Below, in pieces: positions 12,034 through 20,996 of a stretch of 59,346 nt of DNA. A program made the position numbers and the translations under genes. The stretch is from Candidatus Sulfotelmatobacter sp. GTDB lineage: Bacteria > Acidobacteriota > Terriglobia > Terriglobales > Acidobacteriaceae. The stretch is from contig JADGNQ010000019.1 of NCBI GenBank assembly GCA_017883385.1, positions 1 through 59,346 of the forward strand, written 5' to 3'. Numbering within the stretch: the first letter of the stretch is position 1; every line of letters starts with the position of its first letter. The notes under the pieces are model-generated. The model was not told where the DNA came from and made no database searches. It saw only the letters and a list, made by a program, of their open reading frames with translations.

Positions 12034-13311
12034 ATGACAAGACATACTGGTCGAAGCGCGTTCATGACCTCCCCTATGTTTCTGATCGTTGCCCTCTGTC
12101 TTATCTCAGTAACTGCGCGGGCTGGGGAAAAAACCATATTCTCGTTCCCCAGCAATGGGTCGGGAGGCGCCTCGGTACCGGGGAACCTTGTTTTTGATCC
12201 CTCGGCGGCACACTTATACGGCACTACCTTAGACGGTGGCGTCTTTGACCTGACACACTGTGGCGGCGGTTGCGGATTGGTTTTCGAGCTTACAAGAACC
12301 GCCAGCGGTCCGTGGCAGGAGACGATAATTCACGAGTTCACAGGTGGAGTTGACGGAGCGGTACCAGGCTCCGGCTTGGTAGCCGACGCAAAAGGTAATC
12401 TTTACGGCACCACCAGATACGGGGGACAGGGGGCGCATTGTGGGAACGTGCAGATTAGCTGTGGCACTGTCTTCCGCTTGGTACATACCTCATCCGGTTG
12501 GAGCGAAACGATCCTGCATGTTTTCGCCGGTGCCAGCGACGGAAGCTATCCGCAGGGTCCCGTAATTCTTGATGCACAAGGCAATCTGTACGGCACTACC
12601 GGAGGTGATGGTGATCCGGCCTGCAAGTGCGGCACCGTTTTTGAGATTCAGCATCTGGCCAACGGCCATTGGTCAAAGAAGGAACTTTATGCCTTCACCG
12701 GTGGCTCGGACGGTGCTTCGCCGTTTGCCGGGCTGGTATTGGACGGATCGGGAAATCTTTATGGCGCCACAAGGGACGGAGGCCCATTCAACGGCGGCAC
12801 AGTTTTCGAACTCAGTCCAGCCGGGGGCGGAGCGCGGTCAGAAAGCGTGATCTACAACTTCGGCTCGACCGCTGGAGATGGAGGGCAGCCGAGCGGCGGT
12901 CTCACGATTGATTCGCAAGGCAATCTTTATGGAACAACCAGCGCAGGAGGCGCCGGGTTCGGTACGGCATTTGAGTTAAGCCCAGCAGGCGGAAGCTGGA
13001 CCGAGAACATCATGCACACTTTCCAAGGAGGAACGGACGGTGCAACGCCGTATTCGTCGCTGACGTTCGACAGCGCGGGGAATCTTTTCGGCACAACCTG
13101 GGCCGGCGGCACGAACAATGCCGGAACGGTGTACGAGCTCTCGCCGGCTGGAGGCGGAACATGGACCGAAACGCTTCCCATTGTCTTTAATGGCAAGAAC
13201 GGAATGGAACTCTCTGGCGGCGTCATCTTTGATAAGCAAGGCAATTTTTATGGCGGCACAGAAGCGGGAGGCAGCAACGGCTTGGTCTACGAGTTTGTGC
13301 CCCGCAAGTGA
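12034..13311 (+). CDS. GloVer-repeat (TIGR03803-type) secreted beta-propeller-like protein
   Basis: A secreted protein of 425 residues made of about eight copies of a repeat with the pattern (D)GNLYGTT..GG...GTVFEL-(S)PAGG-W-E..(I/L)..F.GG.DGA.P..GL. This is the Gloeobacter/Verrucomicrobia 'GloVer' tandem repeat, common in Acidobacteria. It probably folds as a beta-propeller; ligand and role are unknown. ATG at 12034 is chosen because AAGGAG stands at 12022-12027 and a signal peptide (SPMFLIVALCLISVTARA) follows. A possible -10 element TACAAT lies near 11956. A strong hairpin ends the transcript. Confidence 0.88.
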   Translation: MTRHTGRSAFMTSPMFLIVALCLISVTARAGEKTIFSFPSNGSGGASVPGNLVFDPSAAHLYGTTLDGGVFDLTHCGGGCGLVFELTRTASGPWQETIIHEFTGGVDGAVPGSGLVADAKGNLYGTTRYGGQGAHCGNVQISCGTVFRLVHTSSGWSETILHVFAGASDGSYPQGPVILDAQGNLYGTTGGDGDPACKCGTVFEIQHLANGHWSKKELYAFTGGSDGASPFAGLVLDGSGNLYGATRDGGPFNGGTVFELSPAGGGARSESVIYNFGSTAGDGGQPSGGLTIDSQGNLYGTTSAGGAGFGTAFELSPAGGSWTENIMHTFQGGTDGATPYSSLTFDSAGNLFGTTWAGGTNNAGTVYELSPAGGGTWTETLPIVFNGKNGMELSGGVIFDKQGNFYGGTEAGGSNGLVYEFVPRK

Positions 13312-13336
13312 AACCACTCAGTTTCTGGAACCATGG

Positions 13337-13367
13337 CCGGAAGTGCTCTGCTTACAAGCGCTTCCGG
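13337..13367 (+). terminator. Rho-independent terminator after GloVer-repeat gene
   Basis: Ten-pair stem CCGGAAGTGC (13337-13346) with GCGCTTCCGG (13358-13367), one pair being a wobble, loop of 11, followed within a few bases by CTTTTT. It lies 25 bases after the stop. Confidence 0.65.
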
Positions 13368-13439
13368 CGGTACTTTTTCGTGCAACTTTTCCCTGCCCTT
13401 TCGGGTTCAATATAGAGGGATATTTGTCTGGAGGACACT

Positions 13440-14054
13440 GTGAACGCATTGCGCTCTTCTCGTAAACCCAATCTTACTGCTCTGGCCGCCCAGGCGGTTC
13501 TGGCCTGTTTGACGCTCGTGTGTGTGTCGGCCATCTCAGCCTTCGCTCAAGGTGGCGCCATGACTCCCTATCCGGACGAAAAAGACGGCGTCAGCGCCGG
13601 CGGCAAGTGGACGGAGTTTCAGTCGGAAGACAAGATGACCGGCGCCAAGAAAGTCCGCTTCGAACTTCTGTCGGACAACTACTTGAAGGAAGATCCCGAA
13701 TACAAGCCGCGCGTCGAACTCTTCTGCAGCAACGGCAAGATGACTCTGGCCGACTTCAATCCCGGCACCAGGCTGGGCGGGCCCGATCATCCCGGCTTCT
13801 GGGGTCAGCCTAAGATGGAAGTCATGGTCCGCATCGACGATACGCATCACTATCAGGGCTGGAATTGGGTGCGTGGCCACTTCCTGTCGATGGACAAAGG
13901 CACCACCCGCGGCTTGATCGGCGCGCAGGTTTTCAAAGTGGAAGTCCGAACGCGCGGCGGCCGCGAAATCGCGGAATTCTCGCCCGCTGGCCTGAACCTG
14001 GATCGCGTCCGCCAAGCCTGTGACCTGACGCCGAAGAAATCCAGCAAAGACTAA
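13440..14054 (+). CDS. Exported hypothetical protein
   Basis: A 204-residue exported protein. The GTG start follows GGAGG at the usual distance. A twin-basic start and long hydrophobic segment (ALAAQAVLACLTLVCVSAIS) ending AFAQ form a signal peptide. The mature part starts with YPDEKDGVSAGGKWTEFQSEDKM and includes RVELFCSNGKMTLADF and RIDDTHHYQGWNW. This loosely recalls VasI-like/DUF periplasmic proteins that read out as beta-sandwich domains, but I cannot assign a family. No secretion-system genes are adjacent. Confidence 0.65.
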   Translation: MNALRSSRKPNLTALAAQAVLACLTLVCVSAISAFAQGGAMTPYPDEKDGVSAGGKWTEFQSEDKMTGAKKVRFELLSDNYLKEDPEYKPRVELFCSNGKMTLADFNPGTRLGGPDHPGFWGQPKMEVMVRIDDTHHYQGWNWVRGHFLSMDKGTTRGLIGAQVFKVEVRTRGGREIAEFSPAGLNLDRVRQACDLTPKKSSKD

Positions 14055-14071
14055 AGACTAACGATTGCTCA

Positions 14072-14098
14072 TGTGGGGACAGCCGCCTCGGCTGTCCC
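14072..14098. repeat. REP-like palindrome, family B (GTGGGGACRGCCG...)
   Basis: GGGACAGCCG (14076-14085) and CGGCTGTCCC (14089-14098) form a perfect 10-bp stem with loop CCT, preceded by TGTGG and followed by GTGAGAGCCTGCC. Related copies lie at 19338, 26711, 30313, 41403 and 49798. Here it sits between two co-directional genes. Confidence 0.75.
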
Positions 14099-14231
14099 GT
14101 GAGAGCCTGCCCTGAGCCTGCCGAAGGGGCGAAGCCCGGCGGCATTCATCGTTACCTGCTGGCGCAACCCTTCTGGCACTTGCCTGCGCAGCTCTCTGCT
14201 GGCACTTTGGAGTGTTACAGCCGAGGTGGCA

Positions 14232-14819
14232 ATGGACGGCAGCATCATTACCGGGTTGGCGTTCTTCCTGTTCGTGGTCGGTGTCCTGATCTACACCGTC
14301 ATCCTCTACAACAGCCTGGTTCGGCTGCGCAATGAGAACGACCGCGCGTGGGCCAACATTGACGTGCTCCTCAAGCAACGTCACGACGAGATCCCCAATC
14401 TGGTCGAGACCGTCAAGGGATACATGCAGCATGAGCAGCAGACGCTGCTGGCCGTGACGAAAGCGCGAGCCGCATCGATGAACGCGGCCAGCATCGGGCA
14501 GAAAGCCGTTGCAGATCTGAAGATGGCGAGCGCGCTGCGTGGACTCTTCGCCGTGGCCGAGAATTATCCGCAGCTCAAAGCCAACGAAAACTTCCTCAAG
14601 CTGCAGAACCGCATCAGCGAACTCGAAGAGCGCATCGCCGACCGCCGCGAGTTCTTCAACGACGACGTCACCACCTACAACACCCGCATCGGCCAAATCC
14701 CCGAAGTATTCGTAGCCAGCTTCATGACCCTGAAGCCGCGCCAAATGTTCAAAGTCTCCGACGAAGACCGCCGCCAGGTGGAAGTGAGCTTCCAGGGCCA
14801 AGGCGCCGCTGGAGTGTAG
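14232..14819 (+). CDS. lemA: LemA family protein
   Basis: A membrane-anchored protein of about 195 residues. One N-terminal transmembrane helix (IITGLAFFLFVVGVLIYTV) is followed by YNSLVRLRNENDRAWANIDVLLKQRHDEIPNLVETVKGY, the conserved LemA core, and by a helical bundle containing LQNRISELEERIADRREFFND and YNTRIGQIPEVFVA. LemA proteins have an inner-membrane anchor with the bundle outside or inside depending on lineage; the biochemical role is unknown. ATG at 14232 and GTG at 14226 are both possible. Unlike many lemA loci, no TPM-domain or peptidase partner follows. Confidence 0.92.
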   Translation: MDGSIITGLAFFLFVVGVLIYTVILYNSLVRLRNENDRAWANIDVLLKQRHDEIPNLVETVKGYMQHEQQTLLAVTKARAASMNAASIGQKAVADLKMASALRGLFAVAENYPQLKANENFLKLQNRISELEERIADRREFFNDDVTTYNTRIGQIPEVFVASFMTLKPRQMFKVSDEDRRQVEVSFQGQGAAGV

Positions 14820-14869
14820 TGATCCATTCCAGGGCCGAGCGGTTGCCGGCGTAACTAATGCATACTCCG

Positions 14870-15010
14870 TTGTCATCCTGAGGCCCGCGTTTTTTGCGGG
14901 CCGAAGGATCTATGGATTCGTCGGCAGTAGCGGTGACGCACTCCAAGTGCACAGGTCCTTCGTTGGTAGTCCGCGGCTTCGCCGCGAACTCCGCTGCCTC
15001 AGGATGACAA
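14870..15010. repeat. 141-bp inverted pair of family C repeats
   Basis: The lemA-hemB gap (14820-15239) holds no gene. It contains a block bounded by a perfect 14-bp inverted repeat, TTGTCATCCTGAGG (14870-14883) and CCTCAGGATGACAA (14997-15010). Inside, each arm has its own hairpin: GGCCCGC/GCGGGCC around 14882-14900, and CCGCGGCTTCGCCGCG near 14971-14986. Each arm also carries a copy of the GAAGGATC/AGGTCCTTC motif in opposite directions. It looks like two head-to-head copies of one short element, or one small non-autonomous element. Confidence 0.7.
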
Positions 15011-15239
15011 GTGGGCTGACCGACCGTTGACCGATGCTTGTCCGCACTATATCAACTGAGGGTGCCCCATCCTTGCGTTCTTTGCAAGAGCCTTGCCATG
15101 AGCGGAGTCGAAGGAGTGGGCAGCGATACCGCCGGCACGATATTGTGTGTACCTTGTACAAACATTCCTGCACGGGCGAACAGAAATCGCTCACTTCGTT
15201 CGGAATAAAAAAAGCAGGCGCCCGCGCCACACAGACAAT

Positions 15240-16355
15240 TCAGCCTAGCAACTTGGCGGCATCCTTCGCATAGTACGTGAGGATAATGCTAGCCCCCGCT
15301 CGCCGGATGCTCAGCAGCGACTCCATCATCACGCGGTCGCGTTCGATCCAGCCGTTTTTCGCGGCGGCTTCGATCATGGCGTATTCGCCGGAGACTTGAT
15401 AGGCGGCGAGGGGCAGATCGAAGCGGTCGCGGGCGGCCGCGATTACGTCGAGGTACGGCATGGCGGGCTTCACCATGATCATGTCCGCGCCTTCTTCGAT
15501 GTCGGCTTCAATTTCGCGCATGGCCTCACGAATATTGGCTCCGTCCATCTGATACGACCGGCGGTCGCCGAATTGCGGCGCGGAGTCGGCGGCCTCGCGG
15601 AACGGTCCGTAGAATCCGGAAGCGAACTTGGCGGCGTAGGAAAGAATAGGCGTGTTGATGAGGTCAGCCGCGTCGAGAGCGCGGCGGATGGCCGCGACCC
15701 GGCCGTCCATCATGTCGGACGGAGCGATGATGTCGATGCCGGCCTTAGCCAGCGAAACTGAGGTGCGGGCCAGGAGTTCGAGCGAAGCGTCGTTCACGAT
15801 TTCGTAGTCGGACTGGCTGGCCTGAGCTACCAGCGGCGCTGTTGCGGCCTCGATCGCCTTGGCCTTCTCCTCGTTGTTCTTCACCGCGACCACGCGGACT
15901 GCGTTCATCGCATCGACCGCAGCAGCGCCCAGGGACTGCGGGGCCGACGTCGCTTTCACGATTCCGCAGTGGCCATGACTCATGTATTCGCACAGGCAGA
16001 CGTCGCCCATCAGGACTAGGCCCGGGACTTCGCGCTTCATGGCGCGCGCGGCCTGCTGCACGATGCCGTTCTCGGCCCAGGCTCCCGTGGCGACTTCGTC
16101 CTTCTTGTCGGGAAGGCCGAACAGGATCACCGAGGGCACGCCCAGGGAATAAACTTCCTGTGCCTCTTTCACCGCTTCGTCCACCGAAAGATTGAACACG
16201 CCGGGCATGGAGCGAACTTCCTTGCGGATCCCTTCTCCCGGGCACACGAACATGGGATAGACGAATCCGTCGGGAGTGAGGCGGGTCTCGCACACCATGT
16301 TGCGCAGTTCAGACGTGCGGCGGAGACGGCGAAGGCGGGTTACGGGGAATGCCAT
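15240..16355 (-). CDS. hemB: Porphobilinogen synthase (delta-aminolevulinic acid dehydratase)
   Basis: Joins two 5-aminolevulinate molecules to porphobilinogen in tetrapyrrole synthesis. The zinc-type cysteines C120, C122 and C130 ([11 protein letters not shown]), the [10 protein letters not shown] motif, the Schiff-base lysine in [12 protein letters not shown] (K243) and the second lysine in [11 protein letters not shown] are all present. At 371 residues it is longer than the usual 325 or so. The excess is a run of about 47 residues between GHCG and VNDASLE (residues 133-186), rich in Ala and charged residues, in the region covering the active site. ATG at 16355 ([12 protein letters not shown]) gives the family N-terminus. 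Confidence 0.95.
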   Translation of the reverse strand: MAFPVTRLRRLRRTSELRNMVCETRLTPDGFVYPMFVCPGEGIRKEVRSMPGVFNLSVDEAVKEAQEVYSLGVPSVILFGLPDKKDEVATGAWAENGIVQQAARAMKREVPGLVLMGDVCLCEYMSHGHCGIVKATSAPQSLGAAAVDAMNAVRVVAVKNNEEKAKAIEAATAPLVAQASQSDYEIVNDASLELLARTSVSLAKAGIDIIAPSDMMDGRVAAIRRALDAADLINTPILSYAAKFASGFYGPFREAADSAPQFGDRRSYQMDGANIREAMREIEADIEEGADMIMVKPAMPYLDVIAAARDRFDLPLAAYQVSGEYAMIEAAAKNGWIERDRVMMESLLSIRRAGASIILTYYAKDAAKLLG

Positions 16356-16529
16356 GGGTAGATCACCAGGGGAAGGGTGAGGCAAAAGCGCCTTCCTGGG
16401 TTGATTTTAGAACATCTTGGATTTCGAAGCAGATTAGGGTTCCTGGTCCGGGAGGTGTGACGAAAGTAACCTGCCCCATTCCAGACGGTCCTCGGCTTCC
16501 CGCATCGAACCTCATAGAATTGGGACCGG

Positions 16530-18281
16530 ATGAGTCTGCTTCAACGCCACCGTTGGTTTGCCGCAGCGGCCGGGATAACCGCGGTCTTCGCTCTGGTGTC
16601 GCTCACGGCGCACAAGAGTACCGGGCTGACGGCGTTTGCCGACATCGTTGGCTTTCTGGTGATGGTGCTGGCCGCAGCAGTCATACTCGCCAACGCCATC
16701 CAACAACCGCCTGAGCAGCGCAGTTTCTGGGCTCTCATGACGCTGGGGTTTTCGCTCTGGGCTTGCAACCAGGGAGCCTGGATGTTCACCGAGGTCTTCC
16801 TGCATCGCGCGATTCCTGACCCCTACGCGTTCGATATCGTTCTATTTTTCCATCCCGTGCCGATGATCGCGGCCGTGGCCTGGCGTCCAGACCAGGCGAG
16901 AAGGCCGGGGAGCGTCCCTCGCAGCGTACTGAATTTTCTCATGCTGTTGGGATGGTGGAGCTTCCTCTATGCCTTCATCGTCGTTCCCCACCAGTACGTA
17001 ATGCTGGATGTGCGCCTCTACAACGTGTATTACGACCATCTGTACCTGGTGGAGAACGGTCTGTTGCTGGCGGTGCTTGCTCTGAGTGGAGCTACCAGTT
17101 CCGGCGGATGGAAAAAAGTCTATCTGCATTTCTTTGGAGCAGCTCTGTTGTACGGCGTGGTCTCGCAGTTTCTCGATCGGGCCGTGGCGAATAACACGTA
17201 CTACTCCGGGAGCCTGTACGATGTTCCACTGCTCGCGAGCGTTGTCTGGATGGCGGCGGCGGCGCTATCGGCGCGGGAGTGGGATCTCGAGACCGTAGAA
17301 TTCCGCCTGGATCGCCGATTGAAGAAGATCGTGCCGCGCTTGGCCATGCTGGCAATCCTGTCGCTGCCGGTACTCGGATTGTGGGCGGCCCTGCTGGACA
17401 AGTCCGCCGCCCCGTCGCGGGAGTTCCGCGTCTTCGCCGTGCTGGGTGCGATGTTGTTGTTGGGAACGTTCGTGTTCCTGCGGCAGTACTTCCAGGATCA
17501 GACCTTGATGGAGCTCCTACAGGAATCGCGCCGAGGTTACGAGAGCCAGACGCGCTTGCAGACACAATTGGTGCAAAAAGAAAAACTGGCTTCGCTGGGC
17601 ACCCTGGTGGCCGGAGCGGCGCACGAGATTGACCATCCGCTGGCGGCCATCATGACTTACTCGGAGCAGCTCTCGGCGCAGGAGCGGCTTACCATCGAAC
17701 AGAACACGCTGCTGCGCAAGATTGTGACTCAGGCCAAGCGCACTCGCGACCTCGTTACCGATCTCCTGAGTTTTGCCCAGCAGGCCCCGGGCGAAAAGGT
17801 GCCGGTGGACCTGAGCATCCTGCTGCACCGCGCTGTACAGATGCAGGAGTCGCGGCATGCGACCGGCAAGATCCGCTTAACGGTATCGATCGAGGAGAAC
17901 TTTCCGCGGGTACAGGGCAACGCCAACCAGCTATTTCAGGCCTGTGTCGAGATCATCGAGAACGCCATGGACGCGCTGGCTGACAACGGCGGCGGCGCGC
18001 TGCAAATCACCGCGCAACGGCAAGGCAACGAGGCCGTGCTGCAGTTCTCCGATTCCGGTCCCGGGGTTCGCGACCCGCAGCGCGTTTTCGATCCGTTCTA
18101 CACGACCAAGCCCGTAGGCAAGGGAACCGGCCTGGGCCTGAGCGCCGTTTATGGCGTCATCCAGGAACACAACGGGCAGATTACCTGCCAGAACAAGCCG
18201 GAAGGCGGGGCGCTCTTCGTGGTGCGGTTTCCAGTGGCTGCGGCGCCAGTGGTGCAAGTGGCCGGGGCGGCCGCGATCTGA
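16530..18281 (+). CDS. Membrane sensor histidine kinase (orphan)
   Basis: A 583-residue hybrid of a multi-span membrane sensor and a histidine kinase core. Residues 1-255 contain about seven hydrophobic segments, then two more near 270-318. A short coiled stretch leads to the dimerisation/phosphoacceptor box LASLGTLVAGAAHEIDHPLA with His365. The ATPase domain shows the N box (ENAMDAL), G1 (DSGPGV), F box (FDPFYTTK) and G2 (GKGTGLGLSAVYG). It resembles NtrB-like kinases; position N of the common HExxNPL is replaced (HEIDHPL). No response regulator gene is adjacent, and the next gene is mutS2, so the partner is unknown. Confidence 0.9.
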   Translation: MSLLQRHRWFAAAAGITAVFALVSLTAHKSTGLTAFADIVGFLVMVLAAAVILANAIQQPPEQRSFWALMTLGFSLWACNQGAWMFTEVFLHRAIPDPYAFDIVLFFHPVPMIAAVAWRPDQARRPGSVPRSVLNFLMLLGWWSFLYAFIVVPHQYVMLDVRLYNVYYDHLYLVENGLLLAVLALSGATSSGGWKKVYLHFFGAALLYGVVSQFLDRAVANNTYYSGSLYDVPLLASVVWMAAAALSAREWDLETVEFRLDRRLKKIVPRLAMLAILSLPVLGLWAALLDKSAAPSREFRVFAVLGAMLLLGTFVFLRQYFQDQTLMELLQESRRGYESQTRLQTQLVQKEKLASLGTLVAGAAHEIDHPLAAIMTYSEQLSAQERLTIEQNTLLRKIVTQAKRTRDLVTDLLSFAQQAPGEKVPVDLSILLHRAVQMQESRHATGKIRLTVSIEENFPRVQGNANQLFQACVEIIENAMDALADNGGGALQITAQRQGNEAVLQFSDSGPGVRDPQRVFDPFYTTKPVGKGTGLGLSAVYGVIQEHNGQITCQNKPEGGALFVVRFPVAAAPVVQVAGAAAI

Positions 18282-18378
18282 TCGGTGTTTGCCTGCGGCG
18301 CATCTTTCCTTCCTTTACCGTCGCTCCTTCCCGCGTTGCGCCTCCGGGCGAAGTCCCACTCCTGTAACATAAATTGAA

Positions 18379-20913
18379 ATGGCTGGTGACCTCGTTCATA
18401 ACTCGGCGCGCGTGCTGGAGTTCGATGCTCTGCGGGACCTTCTCCGCGGATACACCTCTTCCCCGCTCGGGCATGAGCGCATTGCCGCGCTCGCGCCCTC
18501 GACCGACCGTGAATGGATTGAAAGCCAGCAGGAGCTGGCGAGCGAGATTCGGGAATTCCGGCGCGTGGGCGGTCGCTTTGATTTCTCCGCGCTGATCGAC
18601 ATCGGCCTCCTCGTCGAGAAATCACGCATCGTCGGAGCCGCGCTCGAGACCACGGACATTCGCGACGTGATCCTGGTGGTCGATCGCGCGGCGGAGTGGC
18701 GCGAGATCGCCCTGCATCCTCCGGCGAACATGAATTCCGACTGGCACGGTGTGCGCGCTCTCTCGGACCAGATTGTGGACTTCACCGAATTCCTGCGCGG
18801 GTTCCGCAACAAGATCCAGCCCGACGGAACGCTGGAAGACAGGGCTTCTCCCGAGCTGGCCCGAATTCGTCGCGAGATCGAAAGACAGCGCCGCACGATT
18901 CAGGAATCCCTGCGCGGTTATTTACGCCGTCTGGCGGAGGGCGGAACCGTGCAGGATGAGCTGGTCACGATCCGCGGCGAACGCTTTGTCATCCCGGTCA
19001 AAGTCGAGCAGAAGCGCCGCGTGCAGGGAGTGGTGCACGGCGCCAGTTCCAGCGGCCAAACCGTCTTCGTCGAGCCGCTCGAGACGATCGAACAGAATAA
19101 CGAACTGGTGCGCCTGCTGGACGAGGAACTGGCGGAGATTCATCGCATTCTCCTCGAAATGACGCAGCGCATCGGAGCGCACGCGGAAGCGATTCTGGCC
19201 GCAGTGGACGTGCTGGCGGAACTTGAGCTGCAGTTCGCCAAAGCGCGCTTCGCCGAAAACTACAACTGCGTCGCAGTGACGCTAAGTGAGGACACATCGA
19301 ATCAACAAGGTTCAGAGGGGAGTAGCCGACAAGATTCATGTAGGGACGGCCGCCTCGGCCGTCCGGCGAGCGCAGCGAGCCTGCTTCTGCACAACGCCCG
19401 CCACCCCCTGCTCGAACGCAATCTCAAAACAAAAGGCGTCCCCGTCGTCCCCGTCAGTGTGGAACTGGAAGGCGCCCGCCGCCAGCTCATCATCACCGGC
19501 CCGAACACCGGTGGCAAGACCGTCACGCTGAAGACCGTCGGCCTGCTGGCCCTGATGGCGCAGTCGGGCCTTCCGGTGCCCGCCGACCGCGCTGAGCTTC
19601 CCGTGTTCGACGCCGTGCTCGCTGATATCGGCGACTACCAGTCGATCGAGCAAAATCTCTCCACCTTCTCAGCCCACGTGACCAACATCGATTTCATCTC
19701 GCGCACCGCGACCGCGCAGTCGCTGGTTCTGCTCGATGAACTCGGCTCCGCCACTGACCCGGAAGAGGGCGCGGCACTGGCCGTCGCGATCGCCGGACAC
19801 TTTGGCCACGTCGGATGCCTCACGGTGATTTCCACCCACCACACTTCGTTGAAGGTCTACGCCGCGAACACGCCGGGCGTGCTGAACGCGTCCGTGGGAT
19901 TCGACGAAGCTACGCTACAGCCGACCTACGAATTGAAAGTGGGCGTGCCGGGAGCGTCCGCCGGAATCAACATCGCGCAGCGGTTGGGCCTGAATCCGGC
20001 GATCATTGAAAGTGCGCGGGCGCGGCTGGGTAGCCAGGCTCGAGACGTTGGACAATTCCTCGACAAGCTCCACGCCGACCTGCGCGAGGCCGGAAATGAG
20101 CGCCTGCGTCTGCAGACTCGCGAGCAGGAACTGGAGCGCGAGAAAGCGCATCTGGCTGCGGAGGGGCGCAAAGAGCTGCAGACCAAGATCCGCGAAATGG
20201 AAAAGAAACTGGAAAGCCTGCTCCGCGATTTCGAGTATCACGCGCGCGAAGCCGTGAACGCGATTCAGGATCGCGCTGCCGCGCAGAAGCTCTCGAAAGA
20301 CGCCGAGCGCCGGATTGCCAAATTACGCCGCGAGTTCCGCGAGCAGTTCGACTCGACCGTCGTCGCACATTCGACTGGCGCCGACAAAGACGACCCGCAC
20401 GCGCAGCCGCAAGTGGTGAAGCATGTTGCCCAGGGCGACAGCGTCAAGCTGAAGTCGACGGGGCGCGCGGCGCGGGTTGTGCGTAAGATCGACGACCAGC
20501 ATTTTGAAGTCGAGATGGGCGCGATGAAGATGAAGATCGCGCGCGACGACATCGCCGAAATTCTGGCCAGCGCCCAAGGACAAGGTCAAGGACAGGCGGG
20601 TGAATCTCCCGTGCAAGCGGCGCGGGCGCGCGGAATTTCCGTGTCGCTTGAGAATGATGGTGCGAACGTTGCCAGTGAGATCAACGTCATCGGGCGCACG
20701 GTGGACGACGCTTCCCGCGAAGTCGAGCGGTTCGTGGACCGGGCATTTCTGGCGGGACTGCCGCGCGTGCGGGTCGTGCACGGCAGCGGCATGGGCATCC
20801 TGCGCAAAGCCCTGCGCCAGTTGCTGCAGCAGCATCCCCACGTCGCTTCAGTCAGCGAGGCCCCGCAGAATGAAGGTGGGGGTGGGGCGACGCTGGTCGA
20901 GCTGAGTTTGTAG
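18379..20913 (+). CDS. mutS2: Endonuclease MutS2 with repeat-derived insertion
   Basis: A MutS-family ATPase with C-terminal Smr nuclease domain, linked to suppression of recombination and to ribosome collision rescue in bacteria studied. The core/clamp helices fill residues 1-310. The ATPase has Walker A GPNTGGKT (about 374-381), STFSAHV, and Walker B LVLLDELGSATDPEEG. A coiled clamp follows, then the Smr domain with RTVDDASREVERFVD and VVHGSGMGILRKALR. Between FAENYNCVAVTLSE and LLLHNARHPLLE lies a stretch of about 25 residues (DTSNQQGSEGSSRQDSCRDG onward) not expected in the family. It is encoded largely by a family B palindrome (19338-19381), and the frame is kept. Confidence 0.95.
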   Translation: MAGDLVHNSARVLEFDALRDLLRGYTSSPLGHERIAALAPSTDREWIESQQELASEIREFRRVGGRFDFSALIDIGLLVEKSRIVGAALETTDIRDVILVVDRAAEWREIALHPPANMNSDWHGVRALSDQIVDFTEFLRGFRNKIQPDGTLEDRASPELARIRREIERQRRTIQESLRGYLRRLAEGGTVQDELVTIRGERFVIPVKVEQKRRVQGVVHGASSSGQTVFVEPLETIEQNNELVRLLDEELAEIHRILLEMTQRIGAHAEAILAAVDVLAELELQFAKARFAENYNCVAVTLSEDTSNQQGSEGSSRQDSCRDGRLGRPASAASLLLHNARHPLLERNLKTKGVPVVPVSVELEGARRQLIITGPNTGGKTVTLKTVGLLALMAQSGLPVPADRAELPVFDAVLADIGDYQSIEQNLSTFSAHVTNIDFISRTATAQSLVLLDELGSATDPEEGAALAVAIAGHFGHVGCLTVISTHHTSLKVYAANTPGVLNASVGFDEATLQPTYELKVGVPGASAGINIAQRLGLNPAIIESARARLGSQARDVGQFLDKLHADLREAGNERLRLQTREQELEREKAHLAAEGRKELQTKIREMEKKLESLLRDFEYHAREAVNAIQDRAAAQKLSKDAERRIAKLRREFREQFDSTVVAHSTGADKDDPHAQPQVVKHVAQGDSVKLKSTGRAARVVRKIDDQHFEVEMGAMKMKIARDDIAEILASAQGQGQGQAGESPVQAARARGISVSLENDGANVASEINVIGRTVDDASREVERFVDRAFLAGLPRVRVVHGSGMGILRKALRQLLQQHPHVASVSEAPQNEGGGGATLVELSL
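19338..19381. repeat. Family B REP-like element inside mutS2
   Basis: GGACGGCCG (19344-19352) and CGGCCGTCC (19356-19364) with loop CCT, preceded by ATGTAG and followed by GGCGAGCGCAGCGAGCC. The hairpin and flank match the intergenic copies. Here the element is translated as part of MutS2, around residues 320-335. Confidence 0.8.
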
Positions 20914-20968
20914 TCCGCCAAGAATGGTTTCCACCTTTCGCGGTGAAAGGCGACCGGTGCCCGACGAG

Positions 20969-20996
20969 CGACCAACGACCAACGACCAACGACTAC
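20969..20996. repeat. Heptamer island (CGACCAA)3
   Basis: Three perfect copies of CGACCAA (20969-20989) followed by a degenerate CGACTAC, in the short gap between the convergent mutS2 and nucleotidyltransferase genes. Same 7-bp phasing as islands at 23352, 23476, 37704, 38085 and 56447, though the unit sequence differs. Confidence 0.7.
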
